Shown here: in pieces, positions 36,940-46,585 of the stretch
Numbering within the stretch: the first letter of the stretch is position 1
Layout of the letters: each line of letters begins with the position of its first letter
Assembly (NCBI RefSeq): GCF_003816055.1
Contig: NZ_CP033906.1
Coordinates: 186,001 to 250,000, forward strand
Origin: Bacillus sp. FJAT-42376
GTDB taxonomy: Bacteria > Bacillota > Bacilli > Bacillales > Bacillaceae
Direction: 5' to 3'
DNA length: 64,000 nucleotides
Translations under genes and position numbers: made by a program
The notes under the pieces: generated by a model
What the model saw: the letters and a program-made list of their open reading frames with translations, nothing else
Databases searched by the model: none
What the model was told of the DNA's origin: nothing

Positions 36940-37020
36940 TCGATAATAAAATGGGAGTTTTCGATTATATATTGGAAATATCGATCATATATGTAGATTT
37001 TCGATAATAAATCCATGAAC
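36940..37020 (+). repeat. Four direct repeats beginning TCGAT, about 20 bp apart
   Basis: TCGATAATAA (36940), TCGATTATAT (36961), TCGATCATAT (36981) and TCGATAATAA (37001) are spaced 21, 20 and 20 bases apart, with partly similar sequence between them (GGGAGTTT, GTAGATTT). A degenerate TCGAA lies at 36925. They sit just after the LysR gene and encode nothing. Confidence 0.7.
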
Positions 37021-37087
37021 CGCTAACCAAACTGAATCACAAACTGCCGCTCTCTCTGCAGAATACACTTGATTGGTAAAAAATAAC

Positions 37088-37115
37088 AAAAATGACCTAC
37101 CCTTTAGGCAGGTCA
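37088..37115 (-). terminator. Terminator of the 63-aa protein gene
   Basis: TGACCT (37093-37098) pairs with AGGTCA (37110-37115), with an inner CC/GG; five T follow on the minus strand. It overlaps the stop codon. Confidence 0.7.
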
Positions 37116-37288
37116 AGTGCTTGGTATGCTAACTGATACTTTCCGCCTTCAGCCACTTCTGAATGATAAAGTGCTTTGAGGGCGAAATTTTTCTCCAGGT
37201 CATGTTCTTCCATCATTTCTTTTAAGCGGTGCTGCAGTTCTTTGTTGTCTTTTACCAGCTGTTTCATTTGGCCTTTGAAGTATTTCAC
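37097..37288 (-). CDS. Small charged protein, 63 aa
   Basis: A 63-aa protein started by GTG with GGAG nine bases upstream. It is helical and strongly charged (QLVKDNKELQHRLKEMMEEH is a likely coiled coil), followed by LKALYHSEVAEGGKYQLAYQ. No membrane segment. I do not recognise the family. It lies 39 bases past the mmuM stop on the same strand, and has its own terminator, so it could be the distal gene of the mmuPM transcript. Confidence 0.65.
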   Translation of the reverse strand: MKYFKGQMKQLVKDNKELQHRLKEMMEEHDLEKNFALKALYHSEVAEGGKYQLAYQALDLPKG

Positions 37289-37327
37289 TGGACATAGCTC
37301 CTTCGAGAATTGGATTCTCCAAGTATA

Positions 37328-38296
37328 TCATGCCCGCTCCAGCCCTTTCTCAGCTGCCCGCCACTTTTCCGAAAGTCTTTCAATATGCTGCGGGCCTGTC
37401 CGGCAGCAACCGCCTATCAGCCGGGCCCCGGCACGATACCAGTCTTTTGATTCATGATCCAGTTCATGATCGGATTCATGCCCATGCCACGTTTTTGTGG
37501 CGGCATCATATGCTTCTCCTGAGTTCGGATAGACAATTACCGGTTTTTCGGTCTGGGCGCTGAGTCTTTTAACGGATTCCGCAATAAGAGAAGCCGGAGC
37601 ACAATTGATTCCGATCGCGGCAATTTGGCTGTTTCCTTCCAATAGCTCTGCACATTTCTCAAGCGGTGTGCCGTCACTGATTTGCGCATCATTTTTTAAG
37701 GAAAAAGACAGCCATGCATAAGTTTCCGGGAATTCTTTTACAAGCGAGGCTAAAACTCTTGCTTCCTGAAGGGAAGGAATGGTTTCAATGGCCAGCACAT
37801 CCGCACCCGCTTCTATTAAGGCTGCCATTCTAAGACGGTGAAAAGCAGCCAGCACTTCATCGGTCACACCATAGTTTCCTCTATACTCTGATCCATCAGC
37901 AAGATAGGCTCCATAAGGGCCAATCGATGCTGCAACAAGCGGTTTAGGACGGTTCGCCTGCTCTTTTCCCTCCCAAAAATCGTCTCTTGCCTTCTTAGCG
38001 AGCTGCACTGTTTTTTTGATAAGATTCAGTGCCTCCGCTTCTTCCATTCCCCGTTTTGAAAATCCATCGACCGTCGCCTGGTAGCTTGCCGTAATCGCGC
38101 AGTCAGCTCCGGCACGGAAATAATCTGTATGAACCTGATAAATCAATTCAGGATTTTCGAGCAGCACTTTTGCCGACCACAGGGGATCATCTAAATGACA
38201 GCCATGCCGCTCGAGCTCTGTAGCAAGAGCGCCATCAAGAATCATGATGGGATAGGCAGCTAAAATCTCTTCAATTGGATTGAGTTTTTTCGGCAT
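37328..38296 (-). CDS. mmuM: Homocysteine S-methyltransferase
   Basis: A 322-aa zinc-dependent enzyme that makes methionine from homocysteine using S-methylmethionine as donor. The barrel begins [25 protein letters not shown]; the zinc cysteines are in GINCAP and in [11 protein letters not shown] near the C-terminus, as in MmuM and betaine-homocysteine methyltransferases. A His/Asp-rich insertion ([16 protein letters not shown]) precedes the last zinc motif. Its ATG lies 26 bases inside the end of the permease gene, with AAGGGGCG as ribosome site, so translation is coupled. A SAM riboswitch controls the operon. Confidence 0.93.
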   Translation of the reverse strand: MPKKLNPIEEILAAYPIMILDGALATELERHGCHLDDPLWSAKVLLENPELIYQVHTDYFRAGADCAITASYQATVDGFSKRGMEEAEALNLIKKTVQLAKKARDDFWEGKEQANRPKPLVAASIGPYGAYLADGSEYRGNYGVTDEVLAAFHRLRMAALIEAGADVLAIETIPSLQEARVLASLVKEFPETYAWLSFSLKNDAQISDGTPLEKCAELLEGNSQIAAIGINCAPASLIAESVKRLSAQTEKPVIVYPNSGEAYDAATKTWHGHESDHELDHESKDWYRAGARLIGGCCRTGPQHIERLSEKWRAAEKGLERA

Positions 38297-39674
38297 AAAC
38301 TTCGCCCCTTTTCTTCATAGTCTGAGTTACATAATAGCTTCCGTAGCAAAACAGGATAAAGGGAATGCCGCAATAGAGGGCAATCCTCTGTGTCGGATCA
38401 AAGGCGATTCCGATCAGTGACGCGAGACAAAGGACGAAAGATGCAATCGGCACGAATGGATATAGCGGTGTCCGGTATCCCAGGTCCTCTACCGATTTCC
38501 CCTGCCTGATATATTGCCTTCTAAAGAAAAATTGAGACGCGCTGATGCTCATCCAAACCGCGACGACAGCCAGCCCTGAAATCGAAACAAGGACGATGTA
38601 GACCGTGTCCGGAGCGATGACACTCGACAGCAGGGCCAAGCCGCCTCCGGCCATGCTGAGAAAAAGAGCATTTAACGGCACGCCGCGCTTCGTTACTTTT
38701 GCAAAAACAGGAGAGATCGTTTTCTTATCCGCAAGGGACCAGAGCATTCTGGACGCCGCATACAAACCAGAGTTGGCGGCGGATAAAATGGCGGTCAGGA
38801 TAACAAAATTCATCACTTCCGCAGCATAAGGAATTCCGATTCTCTCGAAAACCGCCACAAACGGGCTTTTCAGCACACCGGCATCCGAGGAAGGCAGCAG
38901 AGCAGACAGGACAACAATCGTTCCAACGAAAAAAATAATCAATCGCCACACCGTTGTCCGTATCGCCTTAGGTATGGTTTTTTCCGGATTCTCCGTTTCT
39001 CCGGCAGCGATGCCGATCAGTTCTGTCCCTGAATAGGCAAAATTCACGGCAAGCATCGTCATCAGAACGGCAAACGCTCCATTTGGGAACAAGCCTTCAT
39101 TTGTGAAGTTTGACAGGAAAGGAGCAGGTTCAGAATCAGCCAGAGGAAGAATCCCGATCATGGCAGCTCCGCCCAAGATGATGAAGATGACGATCGCTGC
39201 CACCTTCACAGAAGAGAACCAGAACTCTGATTCTGCAAAAAATTTAACGGTCACCGCATTTAAAACAAAGATTAAAACCGCAAACAGCGCACTCCATATC
39301 CAGACATTGACGGATGGAAACCACCTTTGCATCAGCAGCCCGGCCGCTGTAAACTCCGATCCGAGCGCAACCGTCCACGTCAGCCAGTACAGCCAGGCAA
39401 CCGTGTAGCCTGTTCCAGGCCCAATGTATTTAGCAGCATAGCTGTGAAAAGCCCCTGTTTCAGGCATATGTACCGATAGCTCTCCCAGACAAAGCATAAC
39501 AAGGTAAACGACCACCGCTCCAACAAGGTAGGAAAGAAGCGTTCCTAATGGACCTGCCTGCTGAATGGTATAGCCTGTACTCAGGAATAATCCGGTCCCG
39601 ATTACACCTCCGAGTGAAAGCATAATCAGATGTCTTGATTGCATTTTCCGCTGAAATCCAGTCTCTCTCTCCAT
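38271..39674 (-). CDS. mmuP: S-methylmethionine permease
   Basis: A 467-aa AAT-type amino-acid permease with about 12 helices. TM1 reads [23 protein letters not shown] and is followed by [20 protein letters not shown]. The S-methylmethionine assignment comes from its overlap with mmuM and from the SAM riboswitch upstream, as for B. subtilis YbgF/YbgG; the sequence alone would only give amino-acid permease. The ATG at 39674 is preceded by AAAGGAGAG and is preferred over 39695. Confidence 0.9.
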   Translation of the reverse strand: MERETGFQRKMQSRHLIMLSLGGVIGTGLFLSTGYTIQQAGPLGTLLSYLVGAVVVYLVMLCLGELSVHMPETGAFHSYAAKYIGPGTGYTVAWLYWLTWTVALGSEFTAAGLLMQRWFPSVNVWIWSALFAVLIFVLNAVTVKFFAESEFWFSSVKVAAIVIFIILGGAAMIGILPLADSEPAPFLSNFTNEGLFPNGAFAVLMTMLAVNFAYSGTELIGIAAGETENPEKTIPKAIRTTVWRLIIFFVGTIVVLSALLPSSDAGVLKSPFVAVFERIGIPYAAEVMNFVILTAILSAANSGLYAASRMLWSLADKKTISPVFAKVTKRGVPLNALFLSMAGGGLALLSSVIAPDTVYIVLVSISGLAVVAVWMSISASQFFFRRQYIRQGKSVEDLGYRTPLYPFVPIASFVLCLASLIGIAFDPTQRIALYCGIPFILFCYGSYYVTQTMKKRGEVYAEKTQSN

Positions 39675-39705
39675 CTTGACTCTCCTTTGTTTCACACCCA
39701 GAAAA

Positions 39706-39862
39706 ATGAAAAACGCACCCTTTTTGCAAAGAGTGCGTAACTGACAAATAAAAGAACAAGCTTATCTATCAGGTTATTCACCCGCTGGAATTAGCACAGT
39801 GTCTGTACAGACCTGCTGCTGAGGCTTCAAAGGGCCAGTCCCTCCACCTCTCTGGATAAGAA
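39706..39862 (-). promoter_or_regulatory. SAM-I (S-box) riboswitch with terminator
   Basis: On the minus strand the leader starts TTCTTATCCAGAGAGGTGGA, continues with GGGACTGGCCC and TGAAGCCTCAGCA, and closes with GTGCTAATTCCAGC: all S-box signatures in order. A terminator follows (ACGCACCC / GAGTGCGT at 39713-39738 with a T run). Bound S-adenosylmethionine should stop transcription of mmuP-mmuM. Confidence 0.96.
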
Positions 39863-39986
39863 ATTATTTTTTTATAACACTATCAATCTATCAGAAGATT
39901 GTCAACATTTCTTTAATAGATATGTTTATGACTTAAATGAAACCACGAAACAGAAAACGGTTACATAAAAACAAGGAGGATGAGCA

Positions 39987-40091
39987 ATGGCAAACAAGCT
40001 GAACGCTAACCAGAAGCTTTATGTAATGGACAATGGATGCATGAAAATGTCTTTGGAAGGAGTGATTGCGGAGGCGAAACAGTCTGTTTAG
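39987..40091 (+). CDS. Very small protein, 34 aa
   Basis: A 34-codon frame with a near-perfect ribosome site (AAGGAGGATGAGCA before the ATG) and a strong terminator right after its stop. The product reads MANKLNANQKLYVMDNGCMK and continues MSLEGVIAEAKQSV; it is soluble and has one cysteine. No relative is recognised. The isolated gene, good ribosome site and dedicated terminator support expression. Confidence 0.65.
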   Translation: MANKLNANQKLYVMDNGCMKMSLEGVIAEAKQSV

Positions 40092-40130
40092 AAAAAAACA
40101 AGCAGATGACTTGATCATCTGCTTGTTTTC
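40092..40130. terminator. Bidirectional terminator after the 34-aa gene
   Basis: A 13-bp perfect stem (AACAAGCAGATGA at 40097-40109, complement at 40115-40127) has A and T runs outside, so it may also end the converging TetR transcript. Confidence 0.88.
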
Positions 40131-40201
40131 CCTTTCCAGAATAGATTTTCAGGAAAGGTGCCGCCCTTCACAAAAGACCGGTTTTCATTTTTTCATTATT
40201 T

Positions 40202-40780
40202 CTATTTCACGATTCCAGTTAGAATCAAATCCCACACCATGCGGAATTCCTCCATAATATCAGGAGATCCCCATTCTTTTGCATGCGCAGGGTGGTGGAA
40301 CTTAGCAGTCGCGAAAAAGACCCCTTTAGCAGCCGCTTCCGGATCCAATGACTCGAACTCGCCGTTTGCGGTTCCTTCTTGAATGATCGGAATAATCTGG
40401 CCAATCAGCTCTTCAATATGAGCGCCGATTACATCTACGGACTCCTCAGCAAGAGACGTATACATCGCAAAAAGCTCAGGATCCTCCTTTACAAGGGAAT
40501 GCTTGATGCTGATTAGCGTTTCCACCCATCTATAAAGCCGGTCTGCAGACGAGCATTCTTCCTTAAACACACTTTCAAGGGGCTGGATGATGCTGTGGAG
40601 CCATCTTTCTGCTACCGCCTCCTTCAAAGAATCCTTGCTTGGATAATGACGGTAAATGGTTCCGTGGCTAATATTCAGGACCCGCGCCACATCCACCACA
40701 CTCGTTTTCTCCGGACCAAAACGGCGCAGTACTTGTTCGGCCGCATCTAAAATCATTTCCTTTGTTAATGGCTCTGCCAT
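40202..40780 (-). CDS. TetR-family transcriptional regulator
   Basis: A 192-aa repressor. The N-terminal helix-turn-helix is typical (ILDAAEQVLRRFGPEKTSVV, DVARVLNISHGTIYRHYPSK); the C-terminal ligand domain is unassigned. The gene starts 3 bases after the stop of the aldo/keto reductase gene with GGGGG upstream, so the two form an operon and the regulator probably controls that operon. Confidence 0.9.
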   Translation of the reverse strand: MAEPLTKEMILDAAEQVLRRFGPEKTSVVDVARVLNISHGTIYRHYPSKDSLKEAVAERWLHSIIQPLESVFKEECSSADRLYRWVETLISIKHSLVKEDPELFAMYTSLAEESVDVIGAHIEELIGQIIPIIQEGTANGEFESLDPEAAAKGVFFATAKFHHPAHAKEWGSPDIMEEFRMVWDLILTGIVK

Positions 40781-40783
40781 TCT

Positions 40784-41770
40784 TTATTCAACCCCCAGCG
40801 TCCCCATTTGTTCAGCGGCATAGCGTGTTCCGGCCACATCTTCAGCCGGAACCGCCTCTTCGATTCCGGCAAGTTCCGCTTCAGTGAGCTTAAGATTCAA
40901 GGCGCCAAATGCATCTTGAAGCTGGGAACGTTTACGGGCACCGATCAGCGGCATAACATCCTCACCTTTAGAAAGAACCCATGCAATTGCAAGCTGTGCC
41001 ACATTTGCTTGTTTTTCTTCCGCAATTTTGCGCAGTTTTTCTACGAGAGCGAGGTTCTTATCCAGGTTTTCTCCCATGAAGCGCGGAGCAAAAGAACGGA
41101 AATCGGGAGCGCCTTGACGGTCCTTGGACCACTTGCCGCTCAGCAATCCGCGTGAAAGCACACCGTAGGCAGACAGGCTGATCCCGAGTTCCCTTAGTGT
41201 CGGCAGGATTTCTGTTTCAATCCCACGGCTGAATAGAGAATATTCAATTTGAAGCCAACTGATCGGATGAACCTTGTGAGCCCGGCGAATGGTGTCAGCA
41301 TTCGCTTCAGAAAGTCCGATGTGCTTTACATAGCCCGCTTTTACCATATCTGCAATAGCCCCGACTGTTTCCTCAATCGGTACACTTGGATCAACGCGTG
41401 CCGGCTGATACAAATCAATGTAGTCCGTACCCAGCTTCTGAAGGGTTTGTGCCAAGTTATTTTTAATTGCCTCCGGTCGGTTATTCATTCCAATCCAGCC
41501 GCCATCCGGGGATCTCAGCACCCCCGTTTTTACAGCAATGAATGCATTCTCCCGATTTCTCCCCTGCAAAGCTTCCCGAAGCAAAAGCTCGTTATGGCCG
41601 GTTCCATAGAAATCCCCTGTGTCAAAAAGAGTGATGCCTCTTTCCAGCGCTTCATGAATGGTCGCGATGCTTTCCTTTCTGTCCGCTGCGCCATACAGGT
41701 CTGACATGCCCATTAAACCAAGACCGATTCTTGAAATAGAAGAGTCACCCATTTTCATATTGTCCATCAT
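40784..41770 (-). CDS. Aldo/keto reductase
   Basis: A 328-aa NAD(P)H-dependent aldo/keto reductase with the usual barrel. The catalytic Tyr is in FDTGDFYGTGHNE with Asp nearby, a Lys in AVKTGV, and the Gln-containing YIDLYQPARVDPSVPIEETV. The normal family motif has His where this protein has Gln (YQPARVD rather than YxHRxD), as in YajO/YghZ-like or plant-type members. AGGAGG precedes the ATG at 41770 with a nine-base spacer. Followed by a TetR repressor gene. The substrate is unknown; carbonyl detoxification is typical. Confidence 0.9.
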   Translation of the reverse strand: MMDNMKMGDSSISRIGLGLMGMSDLYGAADRKESIATIHEALERGITLFDTGDFYGTGHNELLLREALQGRNRENAFIAVKTGVLRSPDGGWIGMNNRPEAIKNNLAQTLQKLGTDYIDLYQPARVDPSVPIEETVGAIADMVKAGYVKHIGLSEANADTIRRAHKVHPISWLQIEYSLFSRGIETEILPTLRELGISLSAYGVLSRGLLSGKWSKDRQGAPDFRSFAPRFMGENLDKNLALVEKLRKIAEEKQANVAQLAIAWVLSKGEDVMPLIGARKRSQLQDAFGALNLKLTEAELAGIEEAVPAEDVAGTRYAAEQMGTLGVE

Positions 41771-41929
41771 CAAATAGAACCTCCTGCTCGTTAATAAAAC
41801 AATCATAGCAAAATTAAAAACAAATAACAATTTTTATTTTTTGTCATTTGATATTAGACAGGTATCCTCTCTATTTTTCCTCCTATGATACAATTATTGT
41901 AAAAGTCTACTGAAAGTGTGGTGATTCTT

Positions 41930-42619
41930 TTGTTTAAAGTTCTATTGATAGAGGATGATGCGAGTCTGTTTACGGAGATAAAAGACCGGCTGTCTCAATG
42001 GTCTTATGAAATTTTCGGAGTAGAAGATTTCAGCTGCGTTTTCCAGGAATATACTGAAATTAATCCGGACCTTGTGATTATAGACATTCAATTGCCAAAA
42101 TACGACGGCTTTCATTGGTGCCGGATGATCCGGTCCCATTCCAGCGTCCCGATTATTTTCCTATCCTCGAGGGATCATCCATCAGATATTGTCATGTCCA
42201 TGCAGTTTGGGGCAGATGACTATATTCAAAAACCTTTTCACTTTGATGTCCTGGTTGCGAAAATCCAAGCCATTCTCCGTCGTGTATATAACTACAGCAC
42301 AGAAAAATCAGATCTTAAAACATGGTGCGGGGCGACCGTAGATCTGGACCGGAATACGATTTCAAATCCAGCGGGTACGGTGGAGCTGACGAAAAATGAA
42401 ATGTACATACTGAAATTGCTTATTGAGCAGAAAAATAAAATTGTCACCCGGGAATACCTGATCAGCCAGCTATGGGATGATAAACGCTTTATTAGTGATA
42501 ACACTCTTACCGTGAATGTAAACCGTCTCCGCAAAAAACTGGAGGATCTTGAATTAGGATCTTTCATCCAGACAAAAACAGGACAGGGTTACATGGCTTT
42601 GGAAGAGGGGTTCTTATGA
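41930..42619 (+). CDS. bceR: Response regulator BceR
   Basis: A 229-aa OmpR-type response regulator: receiver domain with acidic pocket LIEDD, phosphoacceptor Asp in VIIDIQLPKYDG, Lys in IQKPFHFDV; C-terminal winged helix from VELTKNEMYILKLLIEQKN to TKTGQGY. It is very close by eye to B. subtilis BceR, including the start MFKVLLIEDD, which supports a TTG start at 41930 (GTGGTGA upstream) over the GTG at 41918. The stop overlaps the bceS start by four bases. It should activate bceAB on bacitracin-type stress through the palindrome at 43614-43635. Confidence 0.93.
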   Translation: MFKVLLIEDDASLFTEIKDRLSQWSYEIFGVEDFSCVFQEYTEINPDLVIIDIQLPKYDGFHWCRMIRSHSSVPIIFLSSRDHPSDIVMSMQFGADDYIQKPFHFDVLVAKIQAILRRVYNYSTEKSDLKTWCGATVDLDRNTISNPAGTVELTKNEMYILKLLIEQKNKIVTREYLISQLWDDKRFISDNTLTVNVNRLRKKLEDLELGSFIQTKTGQGYMALEEGFL

Positions 42620-43620
42620 TCCGGACATTCCTGCGAGAAAGACGAAGCTGGATTTCCTTTTTTACCCTTCTTCAGCTTCTCGTCCTTTCGGTTGCTTATA
42701 TCGATTCGTCCGTCCCTTTCACTTCTGTTCTCTATATTGTTTTTATAACGATGTTTCTTTTCGCCGCTTTTCTCATCCGCCGCTATCATAAGGAAACGAA
42801 ATTTTTTAAAAAGCTGGCCGAACGCAATCATGACTTGGATATCACAAGCGTCCCCGAACCTGAACGTCCCTTTGAAAGAATTGTTGAAACGAGCATTCTC
42901 ACTCAAACGAAGCAGCTGAGAGAAACGTCTGCTCTAAGCCAGCTTGCCGTTGAACAGGAAAAAGATGAGATGCTGGCCTGGATTCATGAAGTGAAAACAC
43001 CGCTGACGGCCATGCATCTGATAATCGACCGGCTACAGGACGAGCAAACCAGATCTCATCTCACTCATGAGTGGCTTCGCATCCATCTGCTGCTAGACCA
43101 GCAGCTTCACCAGAAGCGGATTCCGTTCATGGAAAACGATTTATATATTGAATCCATTCACCTTGAAGAACTTATTTTTCTGGAAATTAAAACCCTGCAA
43201 TCGTGGTGTATGAGAAAGAACATTGGGTTTGACGTTCATTTTGAAGCCCCAGCCGTTCTCAGTGATGCCAAATGGCTTTCCTTTATCATTCGGCAAATTC
43301 TTACGAACGCCGTGAAATACAGCAGCGGCCAAGATATTATTTTAAGCAGCAGACAAAAGGAGGACACGGTCACGCTTGAAATAAAAGACTTCGGCTGCGG
43401 GATTGACCCGCGGGATCTGCCAAGAATATTTGAAAAAGGGTTTACTTCTACGCGGAACCACCGTGATCAATCGGCTTCAGGAATGGGGCTTTATTTAGCA
43501 AAAAAAGCCGCCGCTCCATTGCTGATTTCCATAGAAGCAGATTCAGAACCCGGCATAAGCACATCCTTTACCCTTACCTTTCCCAAGCAAAATGACTTTG
43601 TCAGAACAGCTGCCATGTGA
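42616..43620 (+). CDS. bceS: Intramembrane-sensing histidine kinase BceS
   Basis: A 334-aa sensor kinase. Two N-terminal helices are joined by only a few residues (YIDSSVPFT), the hallmark of BceS-type kinases that sense through the ABC transporter instead of an extracellular domain. The phosphoacceptor His is in MLAWIHEVKTPLTAMHL; ATP-site motifs are NAVKYSSG (N box), IKDFGCGI (G1) and GMGLYLAKK (G2). Translationally coupled to bceR by an ATGA overlap. Confidence 0.93.
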   Translation: MIRTFLRERRSWISFFTLLQLLVLSVAYIDSSVPFTSVLYIVFITMFLFAAFLIRRYHKETKFFKKLAERNHDLDITSVPEPERPFERIVETSILTQTKQLRETSALSQLAVEQEKDEMLAWIHEVKTPLTAMHLIIDRLQDEQTRSHLTHEWLRIHLLLDQQLHQKRIPFMENDLYIESIHLEELIFLEIKTLQSWCMRKNIGFDVHFEAPAVLSDAKWLSFIIRQILTNAVKYSSGQDIILSSRQKEDTVTLEIKDFGCGIDPRDLPRIFEKGFTSTRNHRDQSASGMGLYLAKKAAAPLLISIEADSEPGISTSFTLTFPKQNDFVRTAAM

Positions 43621-43635
43621 CAAAAATGTCACATG
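43614..43635 (+). promoter_or_regulatory. Palindromic BceR-type operator upstream of bceA
   Basis: CATGTGACA at 43614-43622 is the exact reverse complement of TGTCACATG at 43627-43635, around AAAA. It fits the TNACA-N4-TGTNA pattern of BceR-like regulators. It overlaps the bceS stop codon and lies about 60 bases ahead of a perfect TATAAT (43685-43690) that has no good -35, as expected for an activated promoter. Confidence 0.8.
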
Positions 43636-43724
43636 GTTTTCCGCTTTGTTCGCACAATCGAAGGAAAAAGGAAAAGATCCTTTTTATAATGGATTTATCG
43701 AACAAATAAAGGAGTGCCTCATCC

Positions 43725-44486
43725 ATGATCATTCTGGAAGCGAAAAAAGTTCATAAAAGCTATGGCAATAAATTCAACAGACACGAAGTCTTGAAAGGGC
43801 TGGATTTCCAATTTGAAAAAGGGGAATTTGTCAGCATCATGGGTGCGTCAGGCTCAGGAAAAACCACCTTGCTTAATGTTCTATCGTCCATAGACCGGAT
43901 TAACAGCGGTTCCATTTCAATTGAAGGGAAAGAAATGACCGCTATGAAGGAAAAACAGCTGGCTGAATTCCGAAAGCATCATCTCGGTTTCATTTTTCAG
44001 GAGTATAACTTGCTTGATACGCTGACTGTCAAAGAAAACATCCTGCTTCCTTTATCTATCACGAATGCCTCTTCAAAGGAAGCCAGTCTGAAATTCCAGG
44101 CTGTGGCAGAGGAGCTGGGCATTTTTGAATTAAAAGATAAATATCCAAATGAAATTTCAGGCGGCCAAAAACAGCGGACATCGGCAGCCCGCGCTTTCAT
44201 TCACGATCCCAGCATTATTTTTGCGGATGAGCCGACCGGTGCTCTTGATTCCAAGTCTGCCACTGATTTATTAAACAAACTGACAGAACTGAACCGAAAG
44301 CGAAAGGCCACCATTATTATGGTGACCCATGATCCTGTTGCGGCCAGCTACTGCAGCCGGGTCATCTTTATAAAAGACGGACTGACTTTCACACAGCTGC
44401 ACAAAGGGGAACAAACAAGACAGGCCTTTTTCCAGGACATTATGAAAACACAGGGTGTGCTGGGCGGTGTTCCGAATGAGCGTTAA
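43725..44486 (+). CDS. bceA: ABC transporter ATP-binding protein BceA
   Basis: A 253-aa ATPase of the BceAB peptide-antibiotic detoxification module. Walker [14 protein letters not shown]-loop [14 protein letters not shown], signature [15 protein letters not shown] (ISGGQ, Thr in place of the usual Arg/Ala follow-on), Walker [13 protein letters not shown] and H-loop VTHDP are all present. AAAGGAGTG precedes the ATG. Its end overlaps bceB by 11 bases. Controlled by BceRS. Confidence 0.93.
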   Translation: MIILEAKKVHKSYGNKFNRHEVLKGLDFQFEKGEFVSIMGASGSGKTTLLNVLSSIDRINSGSISIEGKEMTAMKEKQLAEFRKHHLGFIFQEYNLLDTLTVKENILLPLSITNASSKEASLKFQAVAEELGIFELKDKYPNEISGGQKQRTSAARAFIHDPSIIFADEPTGALDSKSATDLLNKLTELNRKRKATIIMVTHDPVAASYCSRVIFIKDGLTFTQLHKGEQTRQAFFQDIMKTQGVLGGVPNER

Positions 44487-46416
44487 CCAGCTGATTATCC
44501 GCAATTTGAAGAAGAACCTCAAAAACTATTACTTGTACGTATTTGCTTTGATTTTCAGTGCTGCTCTTTATTTCGCCTTTGTCACTCTTCAATACGATCC
44601 CTCCATGGATGAAACGAAAGGATCCATTAAAGGGGCTGCGTCGATTGGAACTGCTTCTGTTCTGCTGGTAGCGATAGTCGCCACCTTCCTTCTGTACGCC
44701 AACAACTTATTTATTAAACGGCGGAGCAGGGAAATCGGACTTTTCCAGCTTATCGGTATGACTAAATCAAAAATATTCCGGATTCTTAGTGCAGAAAACT
44801 TTATTCTATATTTCGGTTCTCTGATCATTGGAATTTTTGTCGGGTTTATGTTTTCAAGGCTGATCATGATGGTTCTCTTTAAGATTACCGGCATTAAGAC
44901 CGTAGCCGATTTGAATTTTTCTCCGCAGGCCCTTATCCAGACAATCATTGTTTTTAGTACCCTTTATCTGCTGATTATGCTTATGAACTATATTTTTATT
45001 AAACGGCAAAGCATCCTTTCCTTGTTCAGGGTTGTTTCATCAGCAGAAGGAAAAGTGAAGAAAATCAGCGCGGCAGAAATCATCATAGGGATCGCCGGCA
45101 TTGCCCTTATTGGGAGCGGCTACTATGTATCATCCAAACTATTTGATGGTGATTTCAAAGAAATGACGGAATTGATGATGGCCATGCTGCTGATTCTGGC
45201 TTCCGTTATTCTCGGCACCTATTTATTTTACAAGGGCACAGTCCGTTTCACTTTAAATGCAGTCCGGAAGAAGAAAAACGGGTACTTATCCATCCATGAC
45301 GTTCTCTCCCTGTCATCCATTATGTTCCGGATGAAATCCAATGCCCTTCTGCTCACAATTATTACAACCGTATCTGCCCTTTCCATCGGTCTCTTGGCAT
45401 TAAGCTATATCTCATACTATTCGGCAGAAAAAACATCTGAAGACTATGTGCCGCATCATTTTTCCTTAACCAGTCCCGATGCAGCCGGCCAGTTCAAAGA
45501 AGCACTGGAGGACCAAGGGATTGCTTACTCAGAAGTCAGACGTGACGTAATCATTGTTAATGCGAATGTGAAAGATATTATGGAATCAAGCTTTGAGGGA
45601 GCAACATTTGATGCCAACTCTATGGTTCTTTCAGTCATCAGCGATGAAAGCCTGAATGGACGTGATATCTCACCAAAAGAGACGTATTTTACCGGTTCCA
45701 ACGATATTCAGAAAAAATTAATGAGCCTGAAGAATTCCGGACGAATTGAATGGCTTGGAAAGAAGGAAAAAGTTCCGCAAACCTATTTAGGACTGGAGGA
45801 TCCTTTTCCCGTTTCTCTTAATTTCACAAGCGGAGCACTGCCGACCGCTGTTGTGGATGATACCGTATTTAAAAGACTGCAAAAGGATCTCGATCCCGCT
45901 TTGCAAAAAGAATTCTCCACTTATATTGGCATGACCATTCAAGATTCCTCTAAACTCGGCAAAGCAAATGACATATTTAAAGCGATGAAATTTGACGATG
46001 ATCAAGCTTCCCGCTTAGAAATGACGAAAGACCAAAAAATTATGATGGGGCTCATGATGTTCATTGTCGGATTTTTAGGACTCGCCTTCCTGGTTACATC
46101 AGGCTGTATTCTTTACTTTAAGCAAATGGATGAAAGCGAAGATGAGAAGCCTAATTATACGATTTTGAGAAAACTTGGATTCACACAGGAGGATTTGCTG
46201 AAAGGTATCCGAGCCAAGCAGCTGTTTAATTTTGGAATTCCGCTGGCATTAGGACTGCTCCACAGTTACTTTGCCGTTCAATCCGGATGGTTTTTCTTCG
46301 GAACCGAATTGTGGACACCAATCATCATTGTCATGGTTCTCTATACGGCTCTTTATTCGGTTTTCGGGATCCTATCCGTGTTTTATTACCGGAAAGTGAT
46401 CAAAGAGGCCCTGTGA
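44476..46416 (+). CDS. bceB: ABC transporter permease BceB
   Basis: A 646-aa FtsX-like permease with ten predicted helices: one near the N-terminus, three by residue 180, further helices to about 305, then a large extracellular domain of about 190 residues (from [20 protein letters not shown] to [12 protein letters not shown]) and a C-terminal group ending [11 protein letters not shown]. This layout is specific to BceB proteins, which sense and remove bacitracin and related peptides from lipid carriers. Start set at the ATG 44476, overlapping bceA. No terminator was recognised downstream. Confidence 0.92.
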   Translation: MSVNQLIIRNLKKNLKNYYLYVFALIFSAALYFAFVTLQYDPSMDETKGSIKGAASIGTASVLLVAIVATFLLYANNLFIKRRSREIGLFQLIGMTKSKIFRILSAENFILYFGSLIIGIFVGFMFSRLIMMVLFKITGIKTVADLNFSPQALIQTIIVFSTLYLLIMLMNYIFIKRQSILSLFRVVSSAEGKVKKISAAEIIIGIAGIALIGSGYYVSSKLFDGDFKEMTELMMAMLLILASVILGTYLFYKGTVRFTLNAVRKKKNGYLSIHDVLSLSSIMFRMKSNALLLTIITTVSALSIGLLALSYISYYSAEKTSEDYVPHHFSLTSPDAAGQFKEALEDQGIAYSEVRRDVIIVNANVKDIMESSFEGATFDANSMVLSVISDESLNGRDISPKETYFTGSNDIQKKLMSLKNSGRIEWLGKKEKVPQTYLGLEDPFPVSLNFTSGALPTAVVDDTVFKRLQKDLDPALQKEFSTYIGMTIQDSSKLGKANDIFKAMKFDDDQASRLEMTKDQKIMMGLMMFIVGFLGLAFLVTSGCILYFKQMDESEDEKPNYTILRKLGFTQEDLLKGIRAKQLFNFGIPLALGLLHSYFAVQSGWFFFGTELWTPIIIVMVLYTALYSVFGILSVFYYRKVIKEAL

Positions 46417-46585
46417 GTGCCTGGTCCAGTTCATTTTCTCCGGCGCTGATCCAATCATGACAAAAGAAAACCGGATGCGATGGCAGCTTGCAAAGGAAGA
46501 ACATTGAGAAGATTGAATCCCAATAAATCCGGGTATTTGGGATTTAAAGGGATGAAATGATCCCAATGACACTGGAGGGATAACC

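Noticed and set aside
36940..37020. The TCGAT repeats considered as a CRISPR array.
   Set aside because: Repeats are only about 10 bases, spacers are too short and partly alike, and no cas genes are present.
46417..46585. A short frame starting at 46456 between bceB and the hydrolase gene.
   Set aside because: It has only 16 codons and no ribosome site.
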